From: Agrypnia vestita
Lineage: Eukaryota; Arthropoda; Insecta; Trichoptera; Phryganeidae
Length of the DNA: 64,000 bases
Assembly: GCA_016648135.1 (NCBI GenBank)
Contig: JADDOH010001522.1
Location: forward strand, 45,400-109,399
Reading direction: 5' to 3'
The translations under genes and the position numbers were made by a program. Shown in pieces: positions 32,045 to 44,090 of the stretch. Within the stretch, counting starts at the first letter, position 1, and each line of letters opens with the position of its first letter. Below the pieces are notes generated by a model. The model ran no database searches. It saw nothing but the letters and a program-made list of their open reading frames with translations, and was not told where the DNA came from.

Positions 32045-32195
32045 ACGTCCGTCCGTCCGTAACTTGCTGGAATCACAACACCAACACGGATGATGACTAG
32101 CCGCTAACAAGGCGCGGGCGCCCAAGTGTGACTCGTTAATCAGCGCGCGGCTCAGGCAACACTCATGGCTCGCGCCACCAATTACACGGATATTT
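32045..32195. other. GC-rich island, unidentified
   Basis: CGTCCGTCCGTCCGTAACTT resembles the start of the family Z copy at 49045. It is followed by ~130 GC-rich bases (AAGGCGCGGGCGCCC, CAGCGCGCGGCTC, GCTCGCGCCACC) that stand out from the surroundings. I see no frame or RNA fold to assign. Confidence 0.3.
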
Positions 32196-32917
32196 TTATA
32201 TTATTATTATATTTAGTGTCAGGTCTAAGTGAATTAAGTCAATTAAAAAATAAACGGGTTTCTATTCATTAATTTTCAGCTTCAAAAATCCTGCAATTAT
32301 TATGTGATTTTTCACCGGTGTAGGTAAGGCTAGTCTTTCCTTAAAGTAAATTTGTAGATGACTTAGAAATTAAAGTGACTCAATTTAAAAAGTCATAATC
32401 AATATAAATAAATGTAAGTAAGGATTCTTTAATTATTTTTAATTATTATTATGATATTTACATATTATACATTATACATATTTACATATTACATAATAAT
32501 ATACATTTTAAAGAAAACTAATTTGTGATATTGCAAGTTGCGTCACCTAGTGTTTTTTTAAAATATTTTTTTTATTTTTTGATACTTATTATATTAAACT
32601 GCACAGCAGTTGCCTTCAATATTTGACAATAATTTTTATTTTATAATGAAAATTGTAGCGTAGGTCATTATCGAATATTGCACGATTTTCACAAGTGATA
32701 CATGATATGTAATTATGAATTAACGTAAGATTAGGTACATAGCTTTAATATATATTCTTTTAGCTTGTACTTTTTTGAAGCCAATGAAGTTTTTTTGTCT
32801 TGCATCATCTCAAAGAATTTTTTATCTAATTTATTAAAGATTCTTGGTACAATATAATCTCTTTTTCTTTCACCATACACGTTGTTAGTGATTGGTATTC
32901 TCATTGTTCGTTCTAAA
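32196..32917. other. No recognisable feature
   Basis: AT-rich. Nothing supportable. Confidence 0.4.
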
Positions 32918-33221
32918 ATATATCTGGGGGAGGGGGTGGGTTAGAGTGGAAAGGGAAAATGTCGCCTTTATTACCCGACTGGTCCTAAAGAATATGTTTG
33001 CAAATTTTGAGTCCCATCGGTCGAACGGTATAGATTTGCATCGAAAATACATCAGGGGGAGGAGAAGGGGTAAAATAATAGGGGGAAATGTCACCTATGT
33101 TACCCGCCGGGTCTTAAAGCATAAGTATGCAAAATTTGAATCGAATCGAAACAGTGTAGATTTGTATAGAGAACAGATAGACAGACAGACAGACAGACAT
33201 TGAGTTTTATAGGAATAGATA
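32918..33221 (+). repeat. Dispersed repeat family Y, copy 4
   Basis: Two internal units about 126 bases apart (ATCGGTCGAACGGTATAGAT then GAATCGAAACAGTGTAGATT), each preceded by ACCCG...GTC(C/T)TAAAG. It ends with a CAGA run and TTGAGTTTTATAGGAATAGA. Only the 3' part of the family is present. Confidence 0.55.
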
Positions 33222-34402
33222 ATGGGGTATTTTGTATTAAAAATAATAATAATAAATTGTATTAGATATAGTAATGAGGAAATTTTTGATATATAACATT
33301 TTTCAAATATTTAACCATAGGTCTATACTATTTTTAACGGTTTTATTGTGTTTTGTGTAGAATTGGTGTGTTTGATATAAATAGAGGGAGTACAATCATC
33401 GGCCTCGACTCACCATATATTTATATGTAAAATTTCAATGCCTCGTTTTAGAAGAGTGCCCTGTCTCTAAAAGATGGTTTGAGAATTCTGAGATGCTTAA
33501 GATATTCAATTTTTTTCGATTACAGCCATCTTTTTAGTTTATATTCTCTCCTCACCGTTCTCGAAGCTGGCACCAGTCGGCGACTGGACCAGGTCAGAGT
33601 GTCTCTCTGCCAAGCGGTCTTGGGCTGTCACCGCCGATAAACACAGTCGCACATCAATGAGACGGTGAAATGGGCAATTGATTTATCCGAAGAGATCAGT
33701 CAGAGTAAATGATGCTCGGGAAGAAACCACCGAGTAATTAAATAGTGTGTGATCCAAATATACCATCTTGCTCACAGATGAAATCAGCGTGAAGATTGTA
33801 ATGAAATGTTATTTTTGTTTCGCGACGCAAATTAGTATTGTAACTAATTGATAAGAACAATGCAAAAAAATTATTGAAAATTGTTATTTGATATTTAAAT
33901 TATTTTGTTCTTTGATCGTCAAGATACATCATCAAACTAGTTCAAATCCTATCTTGGGACGAACGCGAAAGGCGTATGATGGTTTCTGTGAAAAAAAATG
34001 ATGTAGCTAGTAGCTACATGCGTACATTTTTTTCTCACATTATTGATAGAATCGGCATCAACTTTGTAAGAATACGTAGCTTGTTATGTATGAGTAGAGT
34101 AGTCGCTTGAGGAGAATGGTATATAATCAATCTCAAGTAGAGTAAATATAAAATATTCATTTTAATTATCAGAGTTTCCCCCGCTTTATGTCATACTTTT
34201 TATTGTGGACTGCAAGCTAAGAAATTAAAATACACAATGTTATCAAAACAAATTAGATTAATCAAAATTAATATACGGAAAAGATCTGTCATGAGAAAAT
34301 ATGTTTTTTTTAGCATTGTGTTCTTTTTAATTTCTGTATTTCTATACCACAAAATTTATTAATCTTATTTATTTTAAATCTAATCCTTTAATTAGTAGCT
34401 TA
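33222..34402. other. No recognisable gene
   Basis: Mostly AT-rich. 33540-33720 is GC-richer (TTCTCGAAGCTGGCACCAGT and onward) and could be a piece of a gene, but no frame, splice pair or motif supports this. Confidence 0.35.
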
Positions 34403-34590
34403 ATCGAGTAGCTTGTTGGTCTTGTGGTTAGGACACTGGCCTCGTGATCCAAAGGTTGCGGGTTCGATCCTCACTCCAGACTAGCAAGTTAGTCCTATTT
34501 TCATAGTACAAGCGCTTAGCTTAGTTTGAAAATAGTAAGAATATTGATGTGACACGTATTCCGTGTTCACATCTCTATTTTTTTTTAAAA

Positions 34591-34627
<37 letters not shown>
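34403..34627 (+). repeat. tRNA-derived SINE (family S), full length with poly(A)
   Basis: Head with Pol III A box TGGTCTTGTGGTTAGG (34417-34432) and perfect B box GGTTCGATCC (34461-34470). The body is CTAGCAAGTTAGTCC...AATAGTAAGAATATTGATGT, followed by GTTCACATCTCTATT and an A-run of about 40 bases broken only once near its start. The long uninterrupted A-tail suggests a recent insertion. A second copy lies at 51325-51483 on the minus strand. SINEs are copied by LINE enzymes, and several LINE families are present here, but which one serves this SINE cannot be told. Confidence 0.82.
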
Positions 34628-34633
<6 letters not shown>

Positions 34634-36956
34634 AATATGATAATAAAATATGTATTCATTACTTGTAAATTTTTACTGTAATGAAATATATTTAAACTTA
34701 TTCAACCAAAAAATCCTTATAAAATAAGTGGGAATTCGATGTATGCTAGAAAATTCACAATTTTATTTACACGAAATAAACAGGAAAAGAGAATTCTACT
34801 TTTTATTTCTACCAGTATTCAACAACGCAAAAGAATCGGCATTATATAGGTAAACGAGAAGGGCTTAACCTTTCCAACCAATTCCATTTAGCTGGATCTC
34901 GAAGCCCTAAGCAATTGTGTTCAATATAATATTATTCCGTTCCAGATAGTTTTAAGATTATTGAAAACCGAGATCCGAAATATCGATGACATAATATTAT
35001 GTTACAACTTGTAACATGTTATGCCAGCACTACAAGATAAATATGTTCAAAAATTAATCGCTGGTGTAATAATGTAATAACTTGTACTGTATTTTTAGAA
35101 ATGTAAAGTGTTTTTAGAAATATACTATCACAGGACCGTGGCTGTGGAAAAAATGGAACAACTAAAGACTATTTAAACTTTTATTTAATACGCAAAGTAA
35201 CTTAAACGGAGCTCTGTTTTTAAATTCAGTCTTAATGTATATTTCACACACTCATTATCTTATTATTTTCGCTGCACTTTTATCACTCCCGAATAACTTG
35301 TCTCTCATTTACCGATACAATTAAATCATGTTCGCACTAGAAAATTTCTCGCTTGTCGGTTGGTACTTCTTATACTATCGCAGGATTACTATCGCAGGAT
35401 TACTATCGCAGGAATCACACACGCGCTAGCAAAACACGCTGCACGATTTCGCTTGTCTGTAAATTTCTATGGCGTCAAACTCTGACACAACTGTTTGCGC
35501 AGTAGTCGGTCGATCTCTTTTTTTAGGTAATGTCGCTTTCTCGATATTTTTAGAACTTATTATAATAATCCAGTCGATTCCAGATTCATTTGGAACATCC
35601 CAGACTCTTCTAGTATCTTTCGATTTTGGTGTTAAAGGAGTGGCATGCTGAAAAATCACCGATTACGTTTAATTCTTTCTGAATCCACCATCTCATGATA
35701 ATATGCTTGTCCAGCCAGCATCTTTACTGAAAAGCTCAGGTTTATCTGCTCTTTAATAAATTAATCTTTACTTTGGTCTAGAAAATACATCTGGGTTTTT
35801 TTTTATATATAGTATATGAAGAGTATAAAAATAATTTTGAAATTCCCGCCAAAACACGTCAATTTTAGCACGAGTACGTGCGTCACAATTGTATGGTACC
35901 CAGATATACAAATACTTCGGCACTATACCAAACGCGCGAGTTGATACGTCACGACAAATCATGTGCGTTTTCATAATGTCGTATTTAAAAAAAAAATTAT
36001 AATAAAAATTATGAATGAAAACATTACCTCACATTATCCATACTGATTCACAGAATATAATTAATATTTATGAATCTATTTCATATATTTTCATCGGTAT
36101 TTGTAATATGTGAAATTTCGCTTCTTATGAAAATAAATTTGAGATTAAAGTATAATGGGGTAATTGTGAAAACATTGAAAGAGTTATTAGATTAAGAAAT
36201 TATATTACAGAAGGAACAAGTATGCGACAGCAAAGTGCCGACTTCTTCTTGTTTATCAAATTGTCTTTTAGCGATATTATTTTTTCAATCGGTGGCTTAC
36301 TAACCGTCTAAAATACTGATTTCTGGAGTATCCGATATCTTGTAACATCGCATACTTACTACAACTGTCGGATTGTAAGGGCTTTGGACGATTTACGAAA
36401 GCCGGTTCAGTTTCTGTCGTATTTCCATGATTTGTTTTCAAGGCTTAATTTTTTATATAAAATATTTGGTAAATTGATAAAATGAAGCATTATTTTGCAC
36501 GAAATATAAAACACGTTGAATAATACAATTTTTCCTGAATGTTAAGGATGAAATATTATTTTGAAAATTCAGTGGCAGAGTAGGGAAAATGATTAATGAT
36601 ATTCTAAACAAGAATCTGTCGATATCGCTATCTTGGTAACGATATTTAAAGCGTGTAGGAATCATTGCGATTTAGCGTATAAATGACTCAGAAAAATACT
36701 TGAAAAGTAGAAAGTGATTTGAAAAAAAGGAAAGTAGGATATGTGATTAGTCCAAGTTTCGTTATATAAATACATATACCTATACATTATTTACAACATC
36801 CTTGGCGTTTTGTTTGAAAAAAATATTTTGTACCCAAAAAATGACTTTTTATGAAATAAAGAAGAAATTATTTGAAAACAAATTATTTTAACTTTATATT
36901 AATTTAATCTCCATCAATAGATGAGACCTTCCTCCATCGTTGGATCAATTTCATCG
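34628..36956. other. No recognisable gene
   Basis: 2.3 kb of AT-rich DNA. A short direct repeat ATCGCAGGATTACT occurs two to three times at 35378-35412. No motif-bearing frame was seen. Confidence 0.4.
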
Positions 36957-37246
36957 TTTATAAAAACTAACCAATAAAAAACAAGTTCTCTTTCTCATTG
37001 AAACAGGTTTCGCGCCTACTCCACGCGTCGGGCTCGAAAATTAAACAATATATAAGTCGTTAAAATATCGAATAATCCAAAATTATCTATAATTAATTAA
37101 TTAAGAAAAAATAGAAAAAATGTTAGATCATTTTTATCGTCGCCACGAGTGTGCCTGCAAATTTTCAACTCGATTGCGACAAGCGACAAGAAAACAAGCA
37201 GACAAGCCGACAAGCAGACGCTACGAGTTAAAAGAAAGGGAGTAAA
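36957..37246 (+). repeat. Dispersed repeat family X, copy 7
   Basis: Starts TAAAAACTAACCAATAAAAA, shares CGCGCCTACTCCACGCGTCG with copy 5, and ends ACAAGCAGACGCTACGAGTT then AAAAGAAAGGGAGTA. Confidence 0.6.
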
Positions 37247-37514
37247 TGTTTTTATTTTACTAATGTTATTAAAAAAAAACTATCTAAATGCTGCAAAGAT
37301 CTTATCAAGTTATAATCAGATAATAGTACATCGGGTCTATTTGAAGATTTGATTGGTCCACAGTTTTGCATCCGAGTATGTTAATTTGGTCTCGTGTGAT
37401 TTTTGTTCGTAGGCGTGCCATGTTGTCCCTTATTTAAAAACCATTCATCGTGTTTTTAAGCCTTCCCGATTTTTCAAATGGATTTGTGAACACTGGACTA
37501 CGAGATTTTTGAAT
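37247..37514. other. No recognisable feature
   Basis: Short unassigned spacer. Confidence 0.4.
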
Positions 37515-37526
37515 TGAATGTGGATT
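37515..37526. repeat. Target-site duplication, left
   Basis: TGAATGTGGATT, repeated exactly at 37950-37961 on the other side of the inserted inverted-repeat element. Confidence 0.7.
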
Positions 37527-37949
37527 TTTTATTTTTTTTTTTAATTTTTTTTTTTATTTATGGTTTTTGTGTTTAATTTGTAGAACTCCATATTTATTTT
37601 TAGCGAAATTTAAAATAAATTAAATTTTAATAAATATTATTATTAAGTTCTACGGGTTAAGTATTTTTATGTGTTACTGCTGTTTCGGCTTGTAAGGCCA
37701 TTATCAAACAGTGGATATACCACGTACAAACGACTTATTTATACAATTTTAAGTTACCCCTTCCCATTTAGAGTAATTAGATATTTGTGGTGAAGCCCTG
37801 CAGTAATGTACGTTTTTTCCCGGGCACTTATCATTAAAGGTGCCTCGGTTAACAGCTGTAACACATAAAAATACTTAACCCGTAGAACTTAATAATAATA
37901 TTTATTAAAATTTAATTTATTTTAAATTTCGCTAAAAAAAAAAAAAAAA
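37527..37949. mobile_element. Inverted-repeat element with 82-base near-perfect arms, Penelope-like
   Basis: The left arm (about 37595-37677) and right arm (37858-37938) are inverse copies. They include TAGCGAAATTTAAAATAAAT, TTCTACGGGTTAAGTATTTT and TATGTGTTAC, with essentially no mismatches. The whole insertion begins with a T-run and ends with an A-run, and is bracketed by the 12-base duplication TGAATGTGGATT. A duplication of this length with A/T-rich ends points to target-primed retrotransposition. Just inside the left arm the minus strand carries TTGATAATGGCCTTACAAGC then CGAAAC, a GGC/GCC hairpin followed by GAAAC, resembling a decayed Penelope-type hammerhead. Inverted terminal copies are a known habit of Penelope-like elements. 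Confidence 0.6.
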
Positions 37950-37961
37950 TGAATGTGGATT
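37950..37961. repeat. Target-site duplication, right
   Basis: Exact copy of 37515-37526. Confidence 0.7.
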
Positions 37962-39111
37962 GACCTCAACTTCTGCAGCATTACGATTTTTATTGACGAA
38001 ATTCATTTCGAAATTTGACTTAAATTTCGTAATCCTTTTTTGCATTAAAAAACTTAAATATGTCTCCGTAAACTGCACAAATGTTTATAATTGCGATGAT
38101 TACTAAATTTTTTGGTAAATCTCGTATTCTTCTATAAAAATACTCAACCATAAATGAGCTTTTTATATAGTTTCCTTAAAAGAAATCCTTCAGATAAAAA
38201 GATATTCTATAAAGATAGCAAGTAAAGCGCAATATACTGAAAAATTAATACAGTTTAAAAATATATGTTTTGGTACACTCAGTATAACTGTGTTGCGCAG
38301 TTACACATAATACAAATAGGATCTGTTTATTATAAATTTTATATCGTAAATCTGTAACCAAGTAAATTCGTCTGAATATTTAAATGGTTCGAATAAATTG
38401 AGACAAAAAATTAAAAACTTCTTTCTTTCTCCTCTAGAAACAATTTTAATGGAGTTACGATTTTTTTATTCTTTACACAGCCGCCATTTTAAGACAAGGG
38501 AAGTTTAGAGGTCTTGTAGCTTTGACAGTAAAAAGTACATTGTACAAAAGTATAATTTTCCGTAAGATGCTTCACGAGACCTTCTGCAATGCAATTCTGA
38601 AAATACAAAATATTTCGTAACTCCTACCATAAAACATTATTCAAGAAATGCATGGTGGAAAATAATGAATTGCCAAAGCAATGCTATAAAGAAAATGGTC
38701 AAAAATTAAAATGTCGTACAAGTGCGGTTATCGCGACAAAACAGTAAAATATTTTTGTTAATTAATTCATTCGTTATTACAGTTTTTTTTACAAACAGAC
38801 AGACAACATGTCATTATTGATCCTGATAGGTGGTCCTAGATTGACATTAGAGTAGGTGTGAAGCATAAATATTTTATGAACGTTTTGAAGAAGGCATGAT
38901 TACACAATATATAATAAATACAATAATACAACAAAAAATATCTTTAATGAAATTAAAAATAGTGGTAAAAAAAAATAATGAGTGTCGCAAATTAACAAAT
39001 ACGATTTAGGAATGTCTTATAGTTGTTGTTGTAATTGTTGTCGACGCCGTGTATCTAAAAGTAGTGGTTCTTGGCGGAATATAATTTTACCTATGATGAG
39101 CATACATACAT
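37962..39111. other. No recognisable feature
   Basis: AT-rich. Nothing supportable. Confidence 0.4.
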
Positions 39112-39783
39112 CCGTATTCTGAAAATAACAATGTCTGGATCTTTAAGATCTTTATCCCAACACTTAATAGACGATAATGAAAATTAAAAATGTCCAGAGC
39201 AGATTTTGTAATTCTACGGCTCAAATACACTGTATTAGAAGATGATATAAGAAAGATTGTTTCTTACAGTCGTATTAATTTCTTCATCCACAGCGTCCAG
39301 ATGAAACATCATGGCTAAACTTGTCATGACCACGTTCGGCGTTACCGCGTATTCAAATCTTCCCATCTTGACATTTGATAGATAACAATTTGCGTCTTTC
39401 TCCCTCCCTCATAGAAACAAACACCGACGTAAAGCTATGTCTCGTTTATTTTTAATTTTTATTATCGTCTTTTAAGTGTTGGGATAAAGATCTTAAAGAT
39501 CCAGACATATCTGTCAAAAAATGTCAAGGTGGGAAGATTTGAATACGCGGTAACGCCGAACGCGGTCATTACAAGTTTAGCCATGATATTTCATCTGGAC
39601 GCTGTGGATGAAGAAATTAATACGATTGTAAGAAACAATCTTTCTTATATCATCTTTTAATACAGTGCATTTGAGCCGTAGAATTAGAAAATCCGCTCAG
39701 GACATTTTTAATTTTTATTATCGTCTATTAAGTGTTGGGATAAAGATCTTAAAGATCCAGACATTGTTATTTTCAGAATCGGG
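39112..39783. mobile_element. Compound foldback element with ~265-base arms
   Basis: Left arm 39112-39376 and right arm 39518-39783 are inverse copies with few differences. Outer ends are CCGTATTCTGAAAATAACAA and its inverse; both arms contain GTCTGGATCTTTAAGATC, AAGATTGTTTCTTACA and CGGCGTTACCGCG. The ~140-base spacer holds an extra copy of the outer 60 bases (39449-39508) in the orientation of the right arm. The layout is therefore outer-inner | spacer-outer' | inner'-outer'. No coding sequence. Terminal bases match the MITE at 54179-54450. Confidence 0.75.
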
Positions 39784-41869
39784 CCGATTACACGCTCAAG
39801 AGACCGTCAGCCAAATTGATCAATTTTTCACTTTTGAACTGAGCCTGTGTCATAATGAATCCGTCTAGATTGCCGCCTCTGGATGATATCTTGTTATAGT
39901 GATTGATCATTCTTGGTGGAGAAGAAAAGTAGCCTAGATTGGCGTTGTGAGAACTGAGTGAGAAATAGAATAAAAGATCTTAGTGACCTGACAGGGGTGC
40001 TTATGTATATTTGTGAGGGAGTACCTACCTAGTTTGCTATCGAAAATTTTATAATAGAAAATTATTAATTTTCTATCATTATTGACGGATTATTTCTTAT
40101 TTTGAATAAGCAAACTGATTAAAATTATTGTAACTAATCAATATTAACGACACTATCTTATGAAGATCGAGATGCTTGCAATACCTTTTAATATTTGAAA
40201 TTTATTAACTTTAATTCAATCTCCAATCTGTCTTCGCATAATATTTTTCTGTTTGTCCCAGCTAAGTGTAACTCGCTCTTTAAGCATTCACAGACGTATC
40301 AATAGAGATCTTTCTATGCGTAAAAATAGCGGCTTCATTTCAAGGGTATCGAGAGTATTTTTTATGTCGGTTTTTCTTACTCGATTCAATAATATTATCC
40401 CTTCTTCAATCAATCAATTCAATGTTTTTATTTAGGCTGCCTGGATTCTTCATCTCATTTTCTCCGTAAGTAGTTATGGATTATTACCATATATTAAAGT
40501 GGGCCGATAAACAGTTTTAAAAACCGTCAGTTTCGAAACATAACATGAATTTTTTTTCGCCGCATTAAAAAGATGATATATTAAAAAAATAGTCATAATC
40601 ATTAAAATAAAATAAAAATTGATTATATTATTTGAATAGGTATATCTACTTCATTTATTTGATTAATTCCACCAAAATGTTTCAGAAAAACCTTTCCATC
40701 GCCAGGGTGTCGTAGGTATAACTGTCAAAATATCAGAATGAAATGTCTTTTGTTTATTGTTTTTATAAATTATTTGAAAAATTATTTTTAAATATTATTA
40801 CTGAAGTTATTAATTACTCGCAATTATTGTTTTTTTTTAGAATTGGGCTAGTAGTTCAATTAATTGATTATTAATAAAATTTTGTTTACTATTACGTGCT
40901 TTACTAATTTATAATGATTCTAAATTATTCAATTTCAGACCAAAATTATTTATTTGTAAAATAGAAAGTCCTAAATTTTTATCAAAACCGTGATCATGTT
41001 CTAATAAATCTTAAATGTAAATCTACAATGTTACTCAATCAATTGAAAAAAAACATTTTATATTATAAAATTTTTCGTCAATATTCTCTTGATGGAGTGG
41101 GTGTAGTCATCTCGATAGTGACGATATTGTACACTGTTAAAATTTTCCAGTTTGTATTCCTGATCCGATCTGTAGCATTTTTAGAAGCTAACTAAAGCGA
41201 CCTATAATTTGCAAACTTCACCGGATCCATCCTCCCCACCGACAAACTTTCAGGAGGGTGGAATGCTTCGAGTCTACCCTTGCCTGTGTCTGGGCGCCTT
41301 GACATGACCAAAATGTTAAGTAGTAGAATGTAAGCGAAATGTAAATTTTATTTATTATAAACACTGAGTTGCTTGTTTTGTGAGCTATTTGTAGAATTCC
41401 CAACATGAACCAGAACTACTAATTCCATACCTTTATGGATCGTGTTAATGAATAAGATTTTACGAGAATTCAGTATATATATAGTATATATATATAGACA
41501 ATATTTAAGACTTGAGACTCTTTGGAGATAATTCTCGGCTTTCGCAGTACATCGTGTACGCTCCCCAATGTTTTTGTACAACAAATGTTTAATTAATACC
41601 AGTCATTGAACATTGATATTTCTTTGGGAGTTATTAAAACAGAATAATTATTGATTTAATGTATTTTTTTGTCCAACATGTCGGAAAAAATAGTTTTAGA
41701 TATCTTTTGTTCTATCGGATACGATTATTAAAATTAAGAAATTTATAAGAATGAGATGAATACTGAAAAAAGCTAACTGGGAGAAATGACGTAGGTAAAT
41801 AGTACCCTGAATGTAAATATAGCCGATTAAAATCTGTCACACACAGTAATAATTATAATGAATTTTTCG
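39784..41869. other. No recognisable gene
   Basis: Two kilobases of AT-rich DNA. A frame at 40253-40435 shows no motif. Nothing supportable. Confidence 0.4.
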
Positions 41870-42225
41870 TACCAATCCTAATGTATGATATTGAAGAATT
41901 AATATATAAGGAGTGAATGTAATGCTGGCTGTAGCGTAATAGATAGAATGAAGAAAAGATCGCTTAGATGGTTTGGTCATGTGGAACGAATGAGCGGGGA
42001 GGTGATGGTAAAAAATATATGAGGCAAGTTCTGAAGGCATTAGGAACAGAAAGCATCTGCGAAAGACCTGGCATGAACAATTAAATCGAATATTGAAAGA
42101 AGGCCCAGTTAAAAGTTTTTGCAACCAAAGAGCGTGCATGAGAAGGTGTTTAAAATTGGAGGGCAAAAATGTGTCAGGACTATAGGAGTACTCTGGCGTT
42201 CAATCCTCTCTGAGTGATGAAACCG
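41870..42225 (+). pseudogene. LINE family L 3' end, decayed
   Basis: Across stops and frameshifts the plus strand reads RSECNAGCSVIDRMKKRSLR then WFGHVERMSGE, and later KKYMRQVLKALG, ERPGMNN and STLAFNPL. These are the C-terminal blocks of the same LINE group as 59035-59940, in the variant form also found at 45540-45900 (NAGCS, YMRxVLKA). Confidence 0.7.
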
Positions 42226-43689
42226 TCAGTGAGTTATTTAAGAAATTTAAAACTGGAAATTAATAAAGCAGTATGCACCAAAAAAATATATTTAAGATAA
42301 GTATACAGATGCTATATGCCTTCGCCAATACATTAAACACTGTACCGAAGTCCTATCTGTGTTAATTTCATACTTATATGGGAATTCATATCGCATTTTT
42401 TATAAATAAGGCACTAAATGACAGGAGTGTTTTGTAGTTTTCAGTTTCTATTAAAATGGCTTCACGTAAAGTACGGGAAAATAAAGTATGTAAAATATTA
42501 GTGAAAAGTGTTTAAAATAGTAAATTGTGAGCGAAAAAGTCTATATTCACATTTTACATTGTATCTTAATACGAACATTCTGGCATTTAGTGCTTTATTA
42601 ATATCCAGTATTTCACTTACAAACTTTTACTAATTTAATGTCGACCAGTTTTGATACTACGGATGTTTTTCAGAACAGATATTCTAACTGATCCTTAAAA
42701 TTATATAAATAAATCAACAATAGGGCGGCTTGACAGAATGAAGGAATAGATAATGACAATTTCATACAAATTTTGTCAGTCTCATTAAAATAATCAGATA
42801 AATTTTTCAGTTGTCCACCTCTGATCGTGTCACAGCATTCCTCCTTTTGATATGAACTTCGTATTAGCACGATTTAAAAAAAATAAAGAACCAAGATATA
42901 CGTAATCCATTCCATTTCGCGACTATCTATAGATATAAGTAAGTATATAATTCTATTGTTGTGTGTCGGCCCGGCCTATGATCATTATTTATGTTTTTCT
43001 CTCAATTATATATATGTGAGGTACGTTTGTTTACCACGAAGATTAATCTATATAATATGTAGATACGTAAAACAATATGATCCTTTTTGGCATTAACATT
43101 GAGGATGTAAGACTTGCTTCAGATCTGTTGCCACGTGTAGTGACCCTTTTACGGTCCAATGGCCATAAGAGAGACACATGATCAAGGATCCTGATCCGTG
43201 GTCGGAGAACTAAGCAGTCCCATAGACGCAAATCCCTTACTTAAAATATGTAGGTAGCGGCAAAAAAGACAAGATGTTTTATTTTTGGCACATTATCTTA
43301 ATTTATACTAGAATTTATTTATTTATGTAGTTATTTGATTTTATCCATAAAATGTTACAGCGTTTCTAACAAGAAATTTTGTCACTACTATAATTTCGAC
43401 AGGAACAGTTAATTAATATTTAAAAATAAAAATTCCAAAGTATGAAATGTGTCAATCATGTTATTATAAAACAAAATGCCGTCGGCAGCGGCGTCATTAT
43501 TTATTGGCGCATTTCGTACTTTGTAATTTTTATTTTTAAATAATATTTAAAGTGTTTTTATAAAAAAAAACTTTTATTAAGCGAGTAAAGCCTCAAAATA
43601 CGGGAATAAATAGAATATACTTTTTAAAATAATCTCTTTATATAAATAAAAAGCGTTTTAAAATCAAGAAAAAACGTAAAAATTTCTTG
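42226..43689. other. No recognisable gene
   Basis: AT-rich. 43380-43420 and 43480-43560 contain weakly inverse AT-rich strings (TTTAAAAATAAAAATT / AATTTTTATTTTTAAA). Nothing else. Confidence 0.4.
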
Positions 43690-43860
43690 CAAAATTAAAT
43701 CAAAGAATGTTCTTAGGTTTTTACAGCCACTTGGAATCTTCAAGTCTGTGTTTATTGGGGTATTATGCCGTGTTATTACGAACTTTCGGGTCATAAGGTC
43801 GTAACAACACGGCATAATACTCCAGGAAGGCCCGAAATGTCGTAACAAATAATACATGCA
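43690..43860. mobile_element. Penelope-like terminal segment, second copy
   Basis: AAGAATGTTCTTAGGTTTTT, ACAGCCACTTGGAATCTTC and GGGGTATTATGCCGTG parallel 14433-14500. GGGGTATTATGCCGTGTT (43757-43774) meets an inverse CACGGCATAATACTCC at 43808-43823, so it folds back on itself. The hammerhead boxes are not recognisable here, so the assignment rests on similarity to the 14433 segment. Confidence 0.45.
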
Positions 43861-44090
43861 TCTTTTTGGCGCTCCATGGAGAGGTGGCCGTAGCAAAGTA
43901 CGTTAAACGGCCGATTCGGGTTTGGTGGCCCGGGGTTGAAGCCTCACTCCGGCAATTTATTTTAGTTTTTTTAGCTATGAATCAGAACGAAATTACGGAC
44001 GTTAGACGATGTTAAGGGGACAGACGGATACACAGATGGACGGACAGACAGCGAAAAGAAAATTCTAATTTATATAGGTCCAACGTTTGT
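43861..44090 (+). repeat. tRNA-derived SINE-like repeat
   Basis: GGTGGCCGTAGCAAAGTACG and CCGGGGTTGAAGCCTCACTC have tRNA-like box order (D arm, T arm with a GGTTGAAGCC box). The tail GAAATTACGGACG...GGGGACAGACGGATAC...GGACAGACAG is the inverse of 49045-49105. The element probably ends at CTAATTTATATAGG. Confidence 0.45.
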
